From an uncultured Streptococcus sp. (GTDB lineage Bacteria; Bacillota; Bacilli; Lactobacillales; Streptococcaceae), in assembly GCF_959025735.1 (NCBI RefSeq), contig NZ_CAUFJQ010000001.1:1-52333 (forward strand): a stretch of DNA of 52,333 bases, in the 5' to 3' direction. Below, in pieces: positions 23,689 to 32,668 of this stretch. Position 1 is the first letter of the stretch. Each line of letters begins with the position of its first letter. The notes beneath the pieces were generated by a model that was given only the letters and a program-made list of their open reading frames with translations, did not search any database and was not told the origin of the DNA. The position numbers and the translations under genes are program-made.

Positions 23689-24630
23689 ATGAAAAAAACT
23701 CGCTTTCATAAGCTATTTCGCTATCATGTGCGACGACTAGCTTATAACATTAAATTATTGCGCGTGCTGAAGAGCATCTCCCGTGAGAAATACGATGAAA
23801 AAGTGTCAGCTTCCTTGCTGTATGGTTTTCTATCAGCGATTGCCGTCAACTTCTTCTTTCAACCAGGACATGTATACTCCAGCGGTGCAACAGGGCTAGC
23901 TCAGATTTTATCTGTTCTGAGCCAACGCTTTATTGGCTTTACGATTCCCGTTTCCTTGACCTTTTATGCCATCAATATCCCTTTGATGATTGTGGCTTGG
24001 TATCAAATTGGCCATAAATTTACCATCTTTACCTTTATTACGGTTTCGATGAGTTCCCTCTTTATTCAGTTCGTGCCAGTGATTACGTTGACCAACGATC
24101 CGATCATGAATGCCCTATTTGGTGGGGTTGTCATGGGAACAGGGATTGGTTTTGCTCTTCGGAACAACATTTCCAGTGGGGGAACGGATATTGTCAGTTT
24201 GACGATTCGAAAACGGACAGGAAAGAATGTCGGCAGTATCTCCTTTTTGGTCAATGGGACCATTATGTTGATCGCTGGTCTGACCTTTGGTTGGAAGTAT
24301 GCTCTTTACTCTATGATTACCATCTTCGTATCGAGTCGAGTAACGGATGCTGTCTTTACCAAGCAAAAACGGATGCAGGCAATGATCGTAACGAGCCAGC
24401 CGGATGCCATTATTGAAAAGATTCATAAAAAATTGCATCGTGGAGCAACCATTATCCACAATGCAGAAGGAACCTATAACCATCAGGAAAAAGCGGTTCT
24501 GCTGACAGTTATTACGCGTGCAGAGTTTAATGAATTCAAATATATTATGAAAAAAGCTGATCCTCAGGCTTTTATCACCATTTCAGAAAACGTTCATATC
24601 ATTGGACGCTTTGTGGAAACAGAAGAATAA
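23689..24630 (+). CDS. YitT-family membrane protein (DUF161/DUF2179)
   Basis: Membrane protein of 313 aa from the YitT family. It has about five or six hydrophobic segments (about 40-225) with FFQPGHVYSSGATGLAQIL, LRNNISSGGTDIVSLTIRK and FVSSRVTDAVF, followed by a C-terminal DUF2179 domain (about 230-313) that starts around MQAMIVTSQPD. The function of the family is not established. ATG 23689 is preferred over an in-frame TTG at 23683, although no strong ribosome binding site is visible. It lies downstream of aspS and is convergent with pulA, sharing a bidirectional terminator. Confidence 0.85.
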   Translation: MKKTRFHKLFRYHVRRLAYNIKLLRVLKSISREKYDEKVSASLLYGFLSAIAVNFFFQPGHVYSSGATGLAQILSVLSQRFIGFTIPVSLTFYAINIPLMIVAWYQIGHKFTIFTFITVSMSSLFIQFVPVITLTNDPIMNALFGGVVMGTGIGFALRNNISSGGTDIVSLTIRKRTGKNVGSISFLVNGTIMLIAGLTFGWKYALYSMITIFVSSRVTDAVFTKQKRMQAMIVTSQPDAIIEKIHKKLHRGATIIHNAEGTYNHQEKAVLLTVITRAEFNEFKYIMKKADPQAFITISENVHIIGRFVETEE

Positions 24631-24634
24631 AAAT

Positions 24635-24666
24635 AAAGGTCACCACATTGTGGTGACCTTTATTTT
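24635..24666. terminator. bidirectional terminator between yitT-like gene and pulA
   Basis: A perfect 12-bp stem, AAAGGTCACCAC and GTGGTGACCTTT, with a 3-base loop. T-rich sequence follows on both strands. The pulA stop codon (24660-24662) lies within it. Confidence 0.92.
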
Positions 24667-26735
24667 GTTGATTCAGTTTCGTGGAGAAGGAGCCAACTAT
24701 GGGCAGGAATAGAAAGTTCCTTTCCTTTAGGAATAGGCGCTTGGAGGTTGGCATGAGGATAGGCAAATAACAGCTGGCTATCGCTCGGATGTTGATAGGT
24801 CTTTTCTTGATCACCGATATTGACGAGAATCGTTATTTTTTCACGATCTTTCTCAATCGTGTAGATCAAATGATGATCAGACAACCATTTGACATCACAG
24901 TAGTCGCGAATCTCTTGCCCTTTTTTCAAACGAAGGAGTGGCTGTGATTTCCGATAAGCAATCAATTCTTCAAGAAAAGCAATTTCTTCTTGGCATTTTG
25001 AAAGGGATGTCCAGTCCAATTGGTTGAGACTATCTGGCAAGTTATAGGTGTTGTCTTCGAGCCCTTTTGTGCGGTAAAATTCTTGACCAGCATGGATAAA
25101 AGGTACACCTTGGGATAATAATACCAAATGAAGAGCGAGGCGTGAGAGAGCTTTTCGCTCCTCTAGACGAATCTCTTCTTTTTCAAGTTGGAAATAATCA
25201 AAAACAGTTGCATTGTCATGGCATTCGACGTACTGAATGGCTTGTTGAGGTTGGATGAAATGAGCAGGTCCTACTTTCCCGACATTTGCTGTTAGGATAT
25301 TAGAAAAATCATTGGCTGGATGTTGACTATCACGACGGTGATCGGCTAAGAGTGTTCTCTTGACCGTATCCCGGAAATTATCACTGAAAAAGCCAAAATC
25401 TGGTAATCGTTTTGAGTTGTACTGGTGAGCGAGCTGGTCTTCAGAGAGGCCTGTATCCATCTTCCACCCTTCGCCATAGAGATAGACTTTAGGATAGATT
25501 TCACGGAGCTCCTCTGCAATCTCTGTCATGGTTTGAATGTCTAAGATTCCCATCAAGTCAAAGCGAAAACCATCAAAGCCGTAGAGGGAAACCCATTGCT
25601 TGAGGGATTGCTTGATATAGTGTCTTACCATGGAACGTTCACTTGCGACATCATTCCCACAGAAGGTTCCATTAGTCCTCTCTCCTTCTATATTATAGCG
25701 GTAGAAATAACCGGGTACGATTTGTTCAAATGCATACTCATCGGCCTGGTAGACGTGATTGTAGACCACATCCATGATAACACTAAGATTAGATTGGTGA
25801 TAGGTTGCAATAGCATCTTGAAGCTCACAAATCCGTGCATAAGGATCGTTGGGGTCACTAGCATAACTACCTTCTGGAACATTGTATTGGACAGGATCAT
25901 AACCCCAGTTGTAGACTTTCCATTGATTCTCTTCATCAACACTACCGAAATCGTAAACTGGAAGTAACTGTACATGGGTAATGCCCAGTTTTTGAAGGTA
26001 ATTAAATCCAAGGATCTGGCCATTTAGTTGGGGCGATTCTGTCAAGCCTTTGAACTTACCAGGGTGTTTAAAGCCAGCTTCTTTTTGGACAGAGAAATCA
26101 CGAACACTCATCTCGTAAATGATCGCTTCTGTTGGATCTAATTGACGAGTGGCACGCCTGATAGGACGTGTGATCTTCTTCCGGTCGATGACCAAGCTAT
26201 CTCCAGAATTCGCTAAAGAGGATAGAGCATAAGGATCGTGAATCCGACGTTCTAGGCCATTGACACGAAACTCATAGTGGTAGGCAGCTCCTTCCCAATC
26301 CCCTTTGAGCACGAGTTCCCAGACACCGTTTTCTGTACGATTCATCGGATAGACCTGATCTTCGATATGAAGGGTCACATTTTGCGAAATCGGTGCCCAG
26401 AATTTAAATTGTGTCTGACTTGGTGTGTAGAAACTTCCTAGATCCTCTCCACTATAGGTGAAGGTTTGATCAAAAATGGGTTTGCGAACAATTTGACGAT
26501 AGTGGAGAATAGAAGAATTTCCAGCAGCATCGTAGATGGTGTACTCTTCTCCCAGTTCAAGCGGAATCGGGCTTAAGAAATAGTCTCCTGTATCAGTCGC
26601 TCCACTTGACGTTTTGACAGGGATTAAGGCAAGACGACCTTGGTTTGTTTCCAAATAAAAAGGAAGGATATGCTCCTCTCCTTTTTGGATACGAATCAGG
26701 TCTTGGTCATCTAAATAAGCAGTAAATGTAGACAT
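24660..26735 (-). CDS. pulA: type I pullulanase (alpha-1,6 debranching), cytoplasmic
   Basis: Hydrolyses alpha-1,6 branch points of maltodextrins. It has 691 aa and no signal peptide, so it acts inside the cell on imported oligosaccharides. An N-terminal CBM48-type domain (about 100-190) precedes a GH13 barrel. The pullulanase motif YNWGYDPVQYNVP is at about 268-280. Catalytic regions are DVVYNHVY (about 320), GFRFDLMG (nucleophile Asp about 391), YGEGW (acid/base Glu about 419) and ECHDN (about 502). A GGAGT ribosome binding site precedes ATG 26735. It lies 8 bases downstream of malR and probably shares the malA-malR-pulA transcript. Confidence 0.94.
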   Translation of the reverse strand: MSTFTAYLDDQDLIRIQKGEEHILPFYLETNQGRLALIPVKTSSGATDTGDYFLSPIPLELGEEYTIYDAAGNSSILHYRQIVRKPIFDQTFTYSGEDLGSFYTPSQTQFKFWAPISQNVTLHIEDQVYPMNRTENGVWELVLKGDWEGAAYHYEFRVNGLERRIHDPYALSSLANSGDSLVIDRKKITRPIRRATRQLDPTEAIIYEMSVRDFSVQKEAGFKHPGKFKGLTESPQLNGQILGFNYLQKLGITHVQLLPVYDFGSVDEENQWKVYNWGYDPVQYNVPEGSYASDPNDPYARICELQDAIATYHQSNLSVIMDVVYNHVYQADEYAFEQIVPGYFYRYNIEGERTNGTFCGNDVASERSMVRHYIKQSLKQWVSLYGFDGFRFDLMGILDIQTMTEIAEELREIYPKVYLYGEGWKMDTGLSEDQLAHQYNSKRLPDFGFFSDNFRDTVKRTLLADHRRDSQHPANDFSNILTANVGKVGPAHFIQPQQAIQYVECHDNATVFDYFQLEKEEIRLEERKALSRLALHLVLLSQGVPFIHAGQEFYRTKGLEDNTYNLPDSLNQLDWTSLSKCQEEIAFLEELIAYRKSQPLLRLKKGQEIRDYCDVKWLSDHHLIYTIEKDREKITILVNIGDQEKTYQHPSDSQLLFAYPHANLQAPIPKGKELSIPAHSWLLLHETESTK

Positions 26736-26743
26736 AAAGACTC

Positions 26744-27727
26744 CTAAAGTTTCGTAATGGTATGGTCAATCAATTGACGGTAGCAAACGGTTTTTCCTTC
26801 TTTGTGATCCTTGATAATTTGTAGAATTGTCCGAACAGACTCACGTCCGAGTTCCACTGCATTGATGTCAATATAGGCTTCAATATCGAGTCGTGGCTTA
26901 ATCGAATCAAAGGAAATAATCGGGATTGTCAGCTGGTGTTCTAATAGGTATTGGCGCACCCCTTCAGCAACGAGAATATCGGTTGTCATGATGGCATCTA
27001 ACTCTGCTAGGGGAAGGCTCTCCATCATTTGATAAGAATTGTCTTCCAACATAAAACCAAATGAGAAATGAACCAGTTTTTCATCGAGAGGAATCCCTGC
27101 TTTTTGGAGGGCTTCTTTATAACCTTCGTAGCGGTCTTGAGATACGAACAGTTCTTTGTTTCCCCCGATAAAAGCAATTTTTCGGTAGTTTTGTTGAATG
27201 AAATAATCCGTCGCATCAAATGCAGCCTTGATATTATCATTATCCACTAGCGATACAAAAGGTGAAGCTGCCTTTCCGAGAATGAGGAAGGGGAACTTGT
27301 CTTTGATCGCAAATTCAACGAGGGGATCATTCGGGTTGGAATAAAGGAAAATCAAACCATCTACACGATTTCCGTAGATGAGTTGTTTGAGGTTGTCGAG
27401 CCGCCGTTCTTCATTTTGCCCCGTACAGATTTGGATGGCATAATCATTGTCTGACGCGATCTGGGTAATCCCTCTTAAAACAGTTGGGAAGAAAGGATTC
27501 TGGTAGAAGACGTCACTGTCGATTGGTAGGACCAAAGCAATGACTTGACTAGATTGGCTGACAAGGCTGCGAGCATTAAGATTGGGATGGTAGTCCAATT
27601 CGACCATGGCCTCACGGACACGTTTTTTTGTTTCATCACTAATCGTGGATTTGTTTTGGATGACGCGCGTGACAGTTGAAGGCGCGACGCCAGCGAGTTT
27701 CGCCACATCTTTGATGGTAACACGCAT
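26744..27727 (-). CDS. malR: maltose operon repressor MalR (LacI family)
   Basis: LacI-type repressor of 327 aa. The N-terminal helix-turn-helix is IKDVAKLAGVAPSTVTRVIQN (about 4-24) with the hinge helix NARSLVSQ near 50-57. The C-terminal periplasmic-binding-like effector domain senses maltose or maltodextrins. A strong AGGAGG precedes ATG 27727. In pneumococcus MalR represses the malX and malM promoters. Matching palindromes occur in the control region at 32270-32530. It sits between malA and pulA in one cluster. Confidence 0.94.
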   Translation of the reverse strand: MRVTIKDVAKLAGVAPSTVTRVIQNKSTISDETKKRVREAMVELDYHPNLNARSLVSQSSQVIALVLPIDSDVFYQNPFFPTVLRGITQIASDNDYAIQICTGQNEERRLDNLKQLIYGNRVDGLIFLYSNPNDPLVEFAIKDKFPFLILGKAASPFVSLVDNDNIKAAFDATDYFIQQNYRKIAFIGGNKELFVSQDRYEGYKEALQKAGIPLDEKLVHFSFGFMLEDNSYQMMESLPLAELDAIMTTDILVAEGVRQYLLEHQLTIPIISFDSIKPRLDIEAYIDINAVELGRESVRTILQIIKDHKEGKTVCYRQLIDHTITKL

Positions 27728-27738
27728 GAGAAAACCTC

Positions 27739-28551
27739 CTAGCGGTGATAGTCTGGATCACGGAAGTGGGTCTTATAAAATACCATAGCAAGATAGAGTA
27801 CAAATAAGACATTTTGGATCATGATCGTCGTAGTAAATACTTGATGGAATAGTAAACTGATGAAGACACTCAGTAAAATAGGGAGTCCCAAGCAATTCAG
27901 AATACAATTGAAACATTCCTTGAAAGTTTGTAGTGAAAAGAGTCGAGATTTTCGTGTCAAGTAGAGGAAGAAAGATGCCCCTACGATGAGAATCAAATAA
28001 TTGACTGTCGATAAGAAGCCAGAGAAAATCACGAGAAAGAGACTGACAGGGAGTCGATTGTCGCGAAACCAATCGCTAGAGATAGCTTGAGTGAAGCTTT
28101 TTTTATCCCGAAGGCTCTCTTGATTAATAGCCTGGTATGAGACTGTAGCGAGTTCTTTATTCTCTTTTGAGATAATCAATTGTTTGCGATCAAAATGGAG
28201 TGTTAACTCCTTGCCTTCACTAGCCTTTGCCTCTTGGCCTAAGATAACCTGTCCTTTTGAAGTCTTGTGTACAGGGTTAGTCCCTGTATAGGTGAGCTCT
28301 TGGTCTTTGATCACGACGTGTTCTTGGATATCTTTCATAACGTCTGTTGATAAAGGATCAAACACATCGCTGACAAAGGTTGTCAAAGGATAGGTTTTGA
28401 GTTGAGCATTTTGCAGAGCCACAGGTAATAGTGTGATAGAGATTAGAAAGAAAGAAGTAAAAATCATTTGGAACCAGCTCAGTTTTTTGCGGTTTGCAAA
28501 AGAAGAGCGGAAATTGAAGATACTTGCGAAATAATTAAAAGGATAGGGCAT
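27739..28551 (-). CDS. malA: maltodextrin utilisation membrane protein MalA (DUF1189)
   Basis: Membrane protein of 270 aa with features of the DUF1189 family: an N-terminal stretch NYFASIFNFRSSFANRKKLSW, a first helix (about 28-48), an extracellular middle part (about 50-160), and three or four helices towards the C-terminus. In pneumococcus the gene in this position, malA, belongs to the maltose regulon, but its biochemical role is unclear. It lies 11 bases before malR and 144 bases after malD, separated from the latter by two strong hairpins. Confidence 0.82.
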   Translation of the reverse strand: MPYPFNYFASIFNFRSSFANRKKLSWFQMIFTSFFLISITLLPVALQNAQLKTYPLTTFVSDVFDPLSTDVMKDIQEHVVIKDQELTYTGTNPVHKTSKGQVILGQEAKASEGKELTLHFDRKQLIISKENKELATVSYQAINQESLRDKKSFTQAISSDWFRDNRLPVSLFLVIFSGFLSTVNYLILIVGASFFLYLTRKSRLFSLQTFKECFNCILNCLGLPILLSVFISLLFHQVFTTTIMIQNVLFVLYLAMVFYKTHFRDPDYHR

Positions 28552-28583
28552 AAGATGACCTTTCTAAATATAAGAGTATCAGA

Positions 28584-28655
28584 AATGCAAAGAGAAATCT
28601 CTTTGCATTGATTTTATTCTTAACGAAGGGTAGTAAAGCATCCACCATACTACCC
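28584..28655. terminator. two hairpins between malD and malA
   Basis: AATGCAAAGAG and CTCTTTGCATT (28584-28609) form a perfect 11-bp stem with a 4-base loop. GGGTAGTA and TACTACCC (28628-28655) form a second stem. Neither has a strong T run on the minus strand. They may attenuate read-through from malX-malC-malD into malA-malR-pulA or protect RNA ends. Confidence 0.6.
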
Positions 28656-28695
28656 TCAACTTAAAAATAAAATGTGCTTGAAATAAGATTCTATT

Positions 28696-29538
28696 TTATC
28701 CTTTATCTCCACCAGCTGTCAAGCCTGAAACAAAGTTCTTTTGTAGGAAGAAGAATAAGATACAGATTGGAACCGCGATCAAAATAGCACCGGCTGCAAA
28801 GAAGGCGATTTTTTGATTTTTTTGGTCACTGATAAAGGTTTGAAGACCAACGGCTACCGTATAGTTCACTTCGTCACGAAGCAAGAATTTAGACAAGATA
28901 TAGTCTCCGAAAGGCCCCATGAAAGCCCAAAGTGCTTGAACGGCAATCATTGGACGAACAAGAGGAAGGACGATTTGCCAGAAGCGACGGAAGTGTCCAG
29001 CTCCATCCAATTTCGCAGATTCATCGAGGGAAATTGGAACAGTATCAAAGTATCCCTTCATCAACCAGGCATTCATTGGAATACCACCACCAACATAAAG
29101 GAAGATCAAGAACCAAGGTTGGTTCAAGGCATTCAGCATCAAAGCCATAACGAAGAAGGCTGTGAGGGCTGCCATGGTTGGGACCATTTGAATAATCAAG
29201 AAGAAGACCAAACTTTGTTTACGCGCCAAGAAATTGTAACGGCTGTATGCGTAACCTGCGAAGGTAACGATACTTGTTTGTACAATCATGGTGATAATGG
29301 CGATAACCAAGGTGTTCATATACCAAGTGCCATAATGGGTTTCAGAGAAAAGTTTTGAGAAGTTATCAAAACTAAGATTGCCACTAAAATCAAGTGTAAA
29401 GGCACTGACATTCCCTGATTTGAAGGCTGATAGAACCGTAATCAACAATGGATAAATGATAACGATTGAAAGAACCACCATGTACAGGTAAGTCAAGAAA
29501 TGATTGAGGCGGCGTTTAAATTGAACTGAATTTTTCAT
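28696..29538 (-). CDS. malD: maltodextrin ABC transporter permease MalD (MalG type)
   Basis: Inner-membrane permease of 280 aa for maltodextrin import. It has six hydrophobic segments and the EAA loop DTVPISLDESAKLDGAGHFRRFWQIVLPLVRP at about residues 177-208, where it contacts the shared ATPase. I chose ATG 29538 because GGAGG lies 9 bases upstream; the in-frame ATG at 29547 would touch that site. The malC stop (29540-29542) is directly before it. No ATPase gene is nearby; streptococci use the multi-sugar ATPase MsmK for this transporter. Confidence 0.94.
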   Translation of the reverse strand: MKNSVQFKRRLNHFLTYLYMVVLSIVIIYPLLITVLSAFKSGNVSAFTLDFSGNLSFDNFSKLFSETHYGTWYMNTLVIAIITMIVQTSIVTFAGYAYSRYNFLARKQSLVFFLIIQMVPTMAALTAFFVMALMLNALNQPWFLIFLYVGGGIPMNAWLMKGYFDTVPISLDESAKLDGAGHFRRFWQIVLPLVRPMIAVQALWAFMGPFGDYILSKFLLRDEVNYTVAVGLQTFISDQKNQKIAFFAAGAILIAVPICILFFFLQKNFVSGLTAGGDKG

Positions 29539-29539
29539 T

Positions 29540-30835
29540 TTATACATCCTCCATATCAAATGCATGTAGTTTCTTGAAGGCAACCATAGAGATTGAGATC
29601 ACAATCACAGAGATAATCAAGGTTACCGCTGCAGCCATTGAATATTGAGGAGAAGAATTGGTTGTCAACTTGTAGATCCATGAGATCAAGATATCTGTAG
29701 ATCCGGCGTTTCCTCCGACAGAACCAGGTCCCCCATCGTTAAACAAGTAAATGATGGAGAAGTTATTAAAGTTGAAGGTATATTGACTGATCAAAGTTGG
29801 AGCTGCAACAGCCATAATCATTGGGAAAGTGATGCTGCGGAATTTTTGCCAACCGTTGGCACCATCAATATAAGCAGCTTCGTAAAGATCGTTTGGAATA
29901 GATTGAAGAATCCCTAAAGTCAAGACGTAGATGTAAGGGAAGCCGAGCCAACCTTGCATCATAATCAAAGCAATTTTTGTCCAGGTAGGATCTGTTTTCC
30001 AAGGAATCAAAACGCCATCTAAGAATGGGAAGATCTTCGCAAACAATGGGATAACTTGTGCATTGATAGCACCGACACTATCGTTAAACATATTTGAGAA
30101 AGTTAGGATAGTGATGAAGGCTGGAACAGCCCAAGGAAGCAAGAAGATAACCCCAAAGATTCGTTTTCCTTTTACGAATGGTTGGTTTGCAACAATAGCG
30201 GTCAAGATACCGAGTACGATTTGAAGAGTAGAAGCTGCGAGGGCCCAAATCAAGGTCCAGCCAAGAACCGATGTAAAGGCTGAGCGGAAGGTACTCAAGG
30301 TCCACATATTAGTGAAGTTTTGGAACCCGATCCAATCAAGCAAGGTTGTTGGAGCGGTATGTTTGAAGTCGTAGTTGGTAAAGGCGATCATCAAAGTTAC
30401 TAAAACTGGGAAGATAATCGCAAATGTCATAGCAATGTATGAAGGAATAATCAATAAATATGGGAAGCCATTTTCATAGATGGCTTGAACCATTTCTTTC
30501 AAGGTTTTTGGAACGGCAATCCCGTTGTTGATGCGTTTAGCAACTGTTCCAGCATCCTTAATATTTAAGGCATAAAATAGGAAGTAAACAACAGTGATGA
30601 TCAAGTGGAAGGCGCCACGAATCAAGATAAAGAGAGAATTATCTTGTCCACGGACGGTTCCAAGTGTAACCAATTTCGCTAATTCTCCAGCTCCAATTCC
30701 TAGGAAATAGGCGAGAAAGAGAATGGTTACGGCAAGAAAAATATAGCCTTTGGTTTTTTGTTTGTTATAAATTTGCCCAAGACCCGGGATCAAAGAGAGC
30801 CACATAGCCTTTTTAGGGTTTTGTTCTGTAGTCAT
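29540..30835 (-). CDS. malC: maltodextrin ABC transporter permease MalC (MalF type)
   Basis: Permease partner of MalD, 431 aa. N-terminal extra helices (about 10-100) are followed by the transport core. The EAA loop SIPNDLYEAAYIDGANGWQKFRSITFPMI lies at about 313-341. Periplasmic P2-like sequence is short, as in Gram-positive MalF. It precedes malD without a gap and follows malX by 127 bases that hold a hairpin. AAGGAG upstream of ATG 30835 supports the start. Confidence 0.94.
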   Translation of the reverse strand: MTTEQNPKKAMWLSLIPGLGQIYNKQKTKGYIFLAVTILFLAYFLGIGAGELAKLVTLGTVRGQDNSLFILIRGAFHLIITVVYFLFYALNIKDAGTVAKRINNGIAVPKTLKEMVQAIYENGFPYLLIIPSYIAMTFAIIFPVLVTLMIAFTNYDFKHTAPTTLLDWIGFQNFTNMWTLSTFRSAFTSVLGWTLIWALAASTLQIVLGILTAIVANQPFVKGKRIFGVIFLLPWAVPAFITILTFSNMFNDSVGAINAQVIPLFAKIFPFLDGVLIPWKTDPTWTKIALIMMQGWLGFPYIYVLTLGILQSIPNDLYEAAYIDGANGWQKFRSITFPMIMAVAAPTLISQYTFNFNNFSIIYLFNDGGPGSVGGNAGSTDILISWIYKLTTNSSPQYSMAAAVTLIISVIVISISMVAFKKLHAFDMEDV

Positions 30836-30910
30836 TCAAATCTCCTTATAATGTCCTTGCTAGAGAGCAAGAAGACAAGTCAGACAGTAAGTTGTGCTTG
30901 AAAATTGAAC

Positions 30911-30942
30911 ATAAGAGGTTGGGACTTTGTCTCCAACCTCTT
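30911..30942 (-). terminator. hairpin between malX and malC
   Basis: On the minus strand AAGAGGTTGG and CCAACCTCTT flank AGACAAAGTC. Such a stem after a binding-protein gene usually gives partial termination or 3'-end protection, so malX mRNA exceeds malCD mRNA. It resembles the terminal stem of the dispersed 180-bp repeat. Confidence 0.7.
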
Positions 30943-30962
30943 ACTCACACCTAAAAACTGTC

Positions 30963-32219
30963 TTATTTGCTACCGAATTTTTGTTCGATGGTTTCTTTAA
31001 TCAATTTCACTGCATCGTCAGCAGATGCTTTTGCAGATTTTTTACCACTTACAGCATCGAAAAGCATAGTAGCAGCTGGATCCCAAACAGCACTCATTTC
31101 TGAGATATTTGGCATTGGTTGAGCATTCTTGAATTGATCAACAACGGCAGTTGTCAATTCATCGTTTTTGCTAACCGCATATTTACGAGCTTCTGTGTTA
31201 GCAGGAACCTCATTTGTCTTGTCAAACAAAGCTTTTTGTTGGTCAGTACTTGTCAAGAAGTCAATGAATTTTTGAGCGCCATCAAGGTTTTTCGCACCTG
31301 CAGGGATAACCCAAGCTTTACCACCACCAAAGGCAGAATATTGTTTTCCGTTTGGAAGAGTTGGAATAGTTGCGACACCATAGTTTACTTTAGCTTCTTT
31401 CAATGAAGCAGCTTTCCAAGGACCATCGATGATAGCAGCTGTTTTACCTTCTTGGAATTGTGTTTGGATGAAGTTAGCAGCACCTTTAGTATCTTGCAAA
31501 CCTTTTGGCCATTTAGCATACCAAGTTTTCGCATATTCGATACCGTCGATAGAACCTTGGTTGTTCAATCCAATATCTTTAGGATCTGTACCATCTTTAC
31601 CAAATACATAACCACCATTACCTGAAAGCAAACCGTAAGCATAGTAGAAGTTTGTCCAGTCAGCTAAGAAGGCAGTTGTTTTACCAGGTTCGCTAGCGAA
31701 GTCGTACTTGCTATCTTTTGCAAGATTTTCAAGATCACCAAATGTTTTTGGAGCTTCGCTTACAAGATCTTTGTTATAGTAGAGAACCAATGTTTCGATG
31801 ACAGCAGGTGCACCGTAAACTTTACCACCGTTTGTTACAAGAGCTTCAGTTGTTTTATCTGTATGGCTATCTTTGTTTAATGTCACTTCAGCCAATTGAC
31901 CATCGCTACCAAGACCACCTACACGGTCGTATGGAGCCATCATTACGTCTGGAGCTTTTTTAGATTGGTTATCAAGAGAAAGGTTATCCAATCCACCAAG
32001 AGCATCACCAGTCTTGATGTTAATTTTTACGCCATTTTCTTTTTCAAAAGCTTTTGCAGCTTCTTCAACATAAGATTTGTAGCCTTTGTCTACATAGACG
32101 TTGATTTCTTTACTTGCCTCAGAAGAACCTGATGAGTTATTGCTACAAGCAGCAAGTAAGAAGCCGGCAAAACCAACTGTACCAAGTACAGCAGCACTAC
32201 GTAAAATTGTACGTTTCAT
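30963..32219 (-). CDS. malX: maltodextrin-binding lipoprotein MalX
   Basis: Lipid-anchored solute-binding protein of 418 aa that delivers maltodextrins to MalC-MalD. The signal peptide ends in lipobox LAAC (Cys about 25). The mature part has the family-1 binding-protein fold with INVYVDKGYKSYVEEAAKAFEKENGVK, NGGKVYGAPAVIETLVLYYNKDL, GKTAAIIDGPWKAASLK and GGGKAWVIPAGAKN. A GGAGG precedes ATG 32219. It is the first gene of the minus-strand mal operon under a promoter with overlapping MalR-type operators. Confidence 0.95.
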   Translation of the reverse strand: MKRTILRSAAVLGTVGFAGFLLAACSNNSSGSSEASKEINVYVDKGYKSYVEEAAKAFEKENGVKINIKTGDALGGLDNLSLDNQSKKAPDVMMAPYDRVGGLGSDGQLAEVTLNKDSHTDKTTEALVTNGGKVYGAPAVIETLVLYYNKDLVSEAPKTFGDLENLAKDSKYDFASEPGKTTAFLADWTNFYYAYGLLSGNGGYVFGKDGTDPKDIGLNNQGSIDGIEYAKTWYAKWPKGLQDTKGAANFIQTQFQEGKTAAIIDGPWKAASLKEAKVNYGVATIPTLPNGKQYSAFGGGKAWVIPAGAKNLDGAQKFIDFLTSTDQQKALFDKTNEVPANTEARKYAVSKNDELTTAVVDQFKNAQPMPNISEMSAVWDPAATMLFDAVSGKKSAKASADDAVKLIKETIEQKFGSK

Positions 32220-32270
32220 GATTTATTCCTCCTAAAGAATAAAAAAAGATAATAATTAGAAACCGTTTTA

Positions 32271-32284
32271 GACAAACGTTTTCC
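32271..32284. promoter_or_regulatory. third MalR/CcpA-type operator in front of malX
   Basis: GACAAACGTTTTCC shares the CAAACGTTTTC core with the operators at 32310 and 32514. It lies just downstream of the predicted malX transcription start, a position suited to repression. Confidence 0.55.
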
Positions 32285-32296
32285 TAAAACGTCTTA

Positions 32297-32325
32297 AGTA
32301 TATCACAAGGCGAAAACGTTTGCAA
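32297..32325 (-). promoter_or_regulatory. malX promoter
   Basis: On the minus strand TTGCAA (32325-32320), 17 bases, TATACT (32302-32297). The -35 is embedded in the operator at 32310-32323. Confidence 0.75.
32310..32323. promoter_or_regulatory. MalR-type operator overlapping the malX -35
   Basis: GCGAAAACGTTTGC is the exact reverse complement of GCAAACGTTTTCGC at 32514-32527 in front of malQ. The shared central ACGT palindrome is typical of LacI-family (MalR/CcpA) sites. Confidence 0.75.
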
Positions 32326-32497
32326 GTAGTTTTAAACAATTTTTTTAAAAATATTTTAATTCCGAACTTTCTTCTATAAAATGCATCAAATTTGTTGACA
32401 TTAGCCAAAGGAAAGAATACACTAAGGGGGTGAGGACATTCTGAAAAAAGTTAAAAAAGTTTTTAAGAAATCCCTTGCAGAAAATAGGGAAAAAGTT
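32326..32497. other. AT-rich core of the malX/malQ divergent control region
   Basis: Together with the flanking operators this forms the 449-bp gap between malX and malQ. It is mostly AT-rich. At 32451-32467 TTAAAA-N5-TTTAAG is a half-matching CiaR-type direct repeat just upstream of the malQ -35; CiaR is reported to act on the pneumococcal malMP promoter. I see no gene in it. Confidence 0.4.
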
Positions 32498-32503
32498 TAT
32501 AAT
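32475..32503 (+). promoter_or_regulatory. malQ-malP promoter
   Basis: TTGCAG (32475-32480), 17 bases, TATAAT (32498-32503). The predicted start is near 32510, at the upstream edge of the operator at 32514-32527. Confidence 0.8.
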
Positions 32504-32509
32504 AACATG

Positions 32510-32668
32510 GTACGCAAACGTTTTCGCAAAAATTGCGTAAACTGAGTTGCGCCTGTTCGATTTTTAACAAAGAGTAGAGCCGCTTGAGAGCTGGATACGA
32601 CTCTGCAACGATACCCATACCGTGCACCGAATCGCAGGCTTCAAAGAAATAAAAAAAGGTGGTAACCC
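32510..32668 (+). other. long structured 5' leader of malQ
   Basis: The predicted transcript has a leader of about 158 bases. It starts with TACGCAA/TTGCGTA arms (32511-32539) that enclose the operator GCAAACGTTTTCGC (32514-32527). A second fold pairs GCCTG-CGATT (32551-32562, 2-base bulge) with AATCGCAGGC (32630-32639), enclosing AGAGT/ACTCT (32571-32604). It is more GC-rich than the neighbouring intergenic DNA. No short open frame with a good ribosome binding site was found. Confidence 0.5.

Noticed and set aside
24660..26735. Cell-surface pullulanase (SpuA type)
   Set aside because: No signal peptide or LPxTG anchor is present; the length of 691 aa fits the cytoplasmic type I enzyme.
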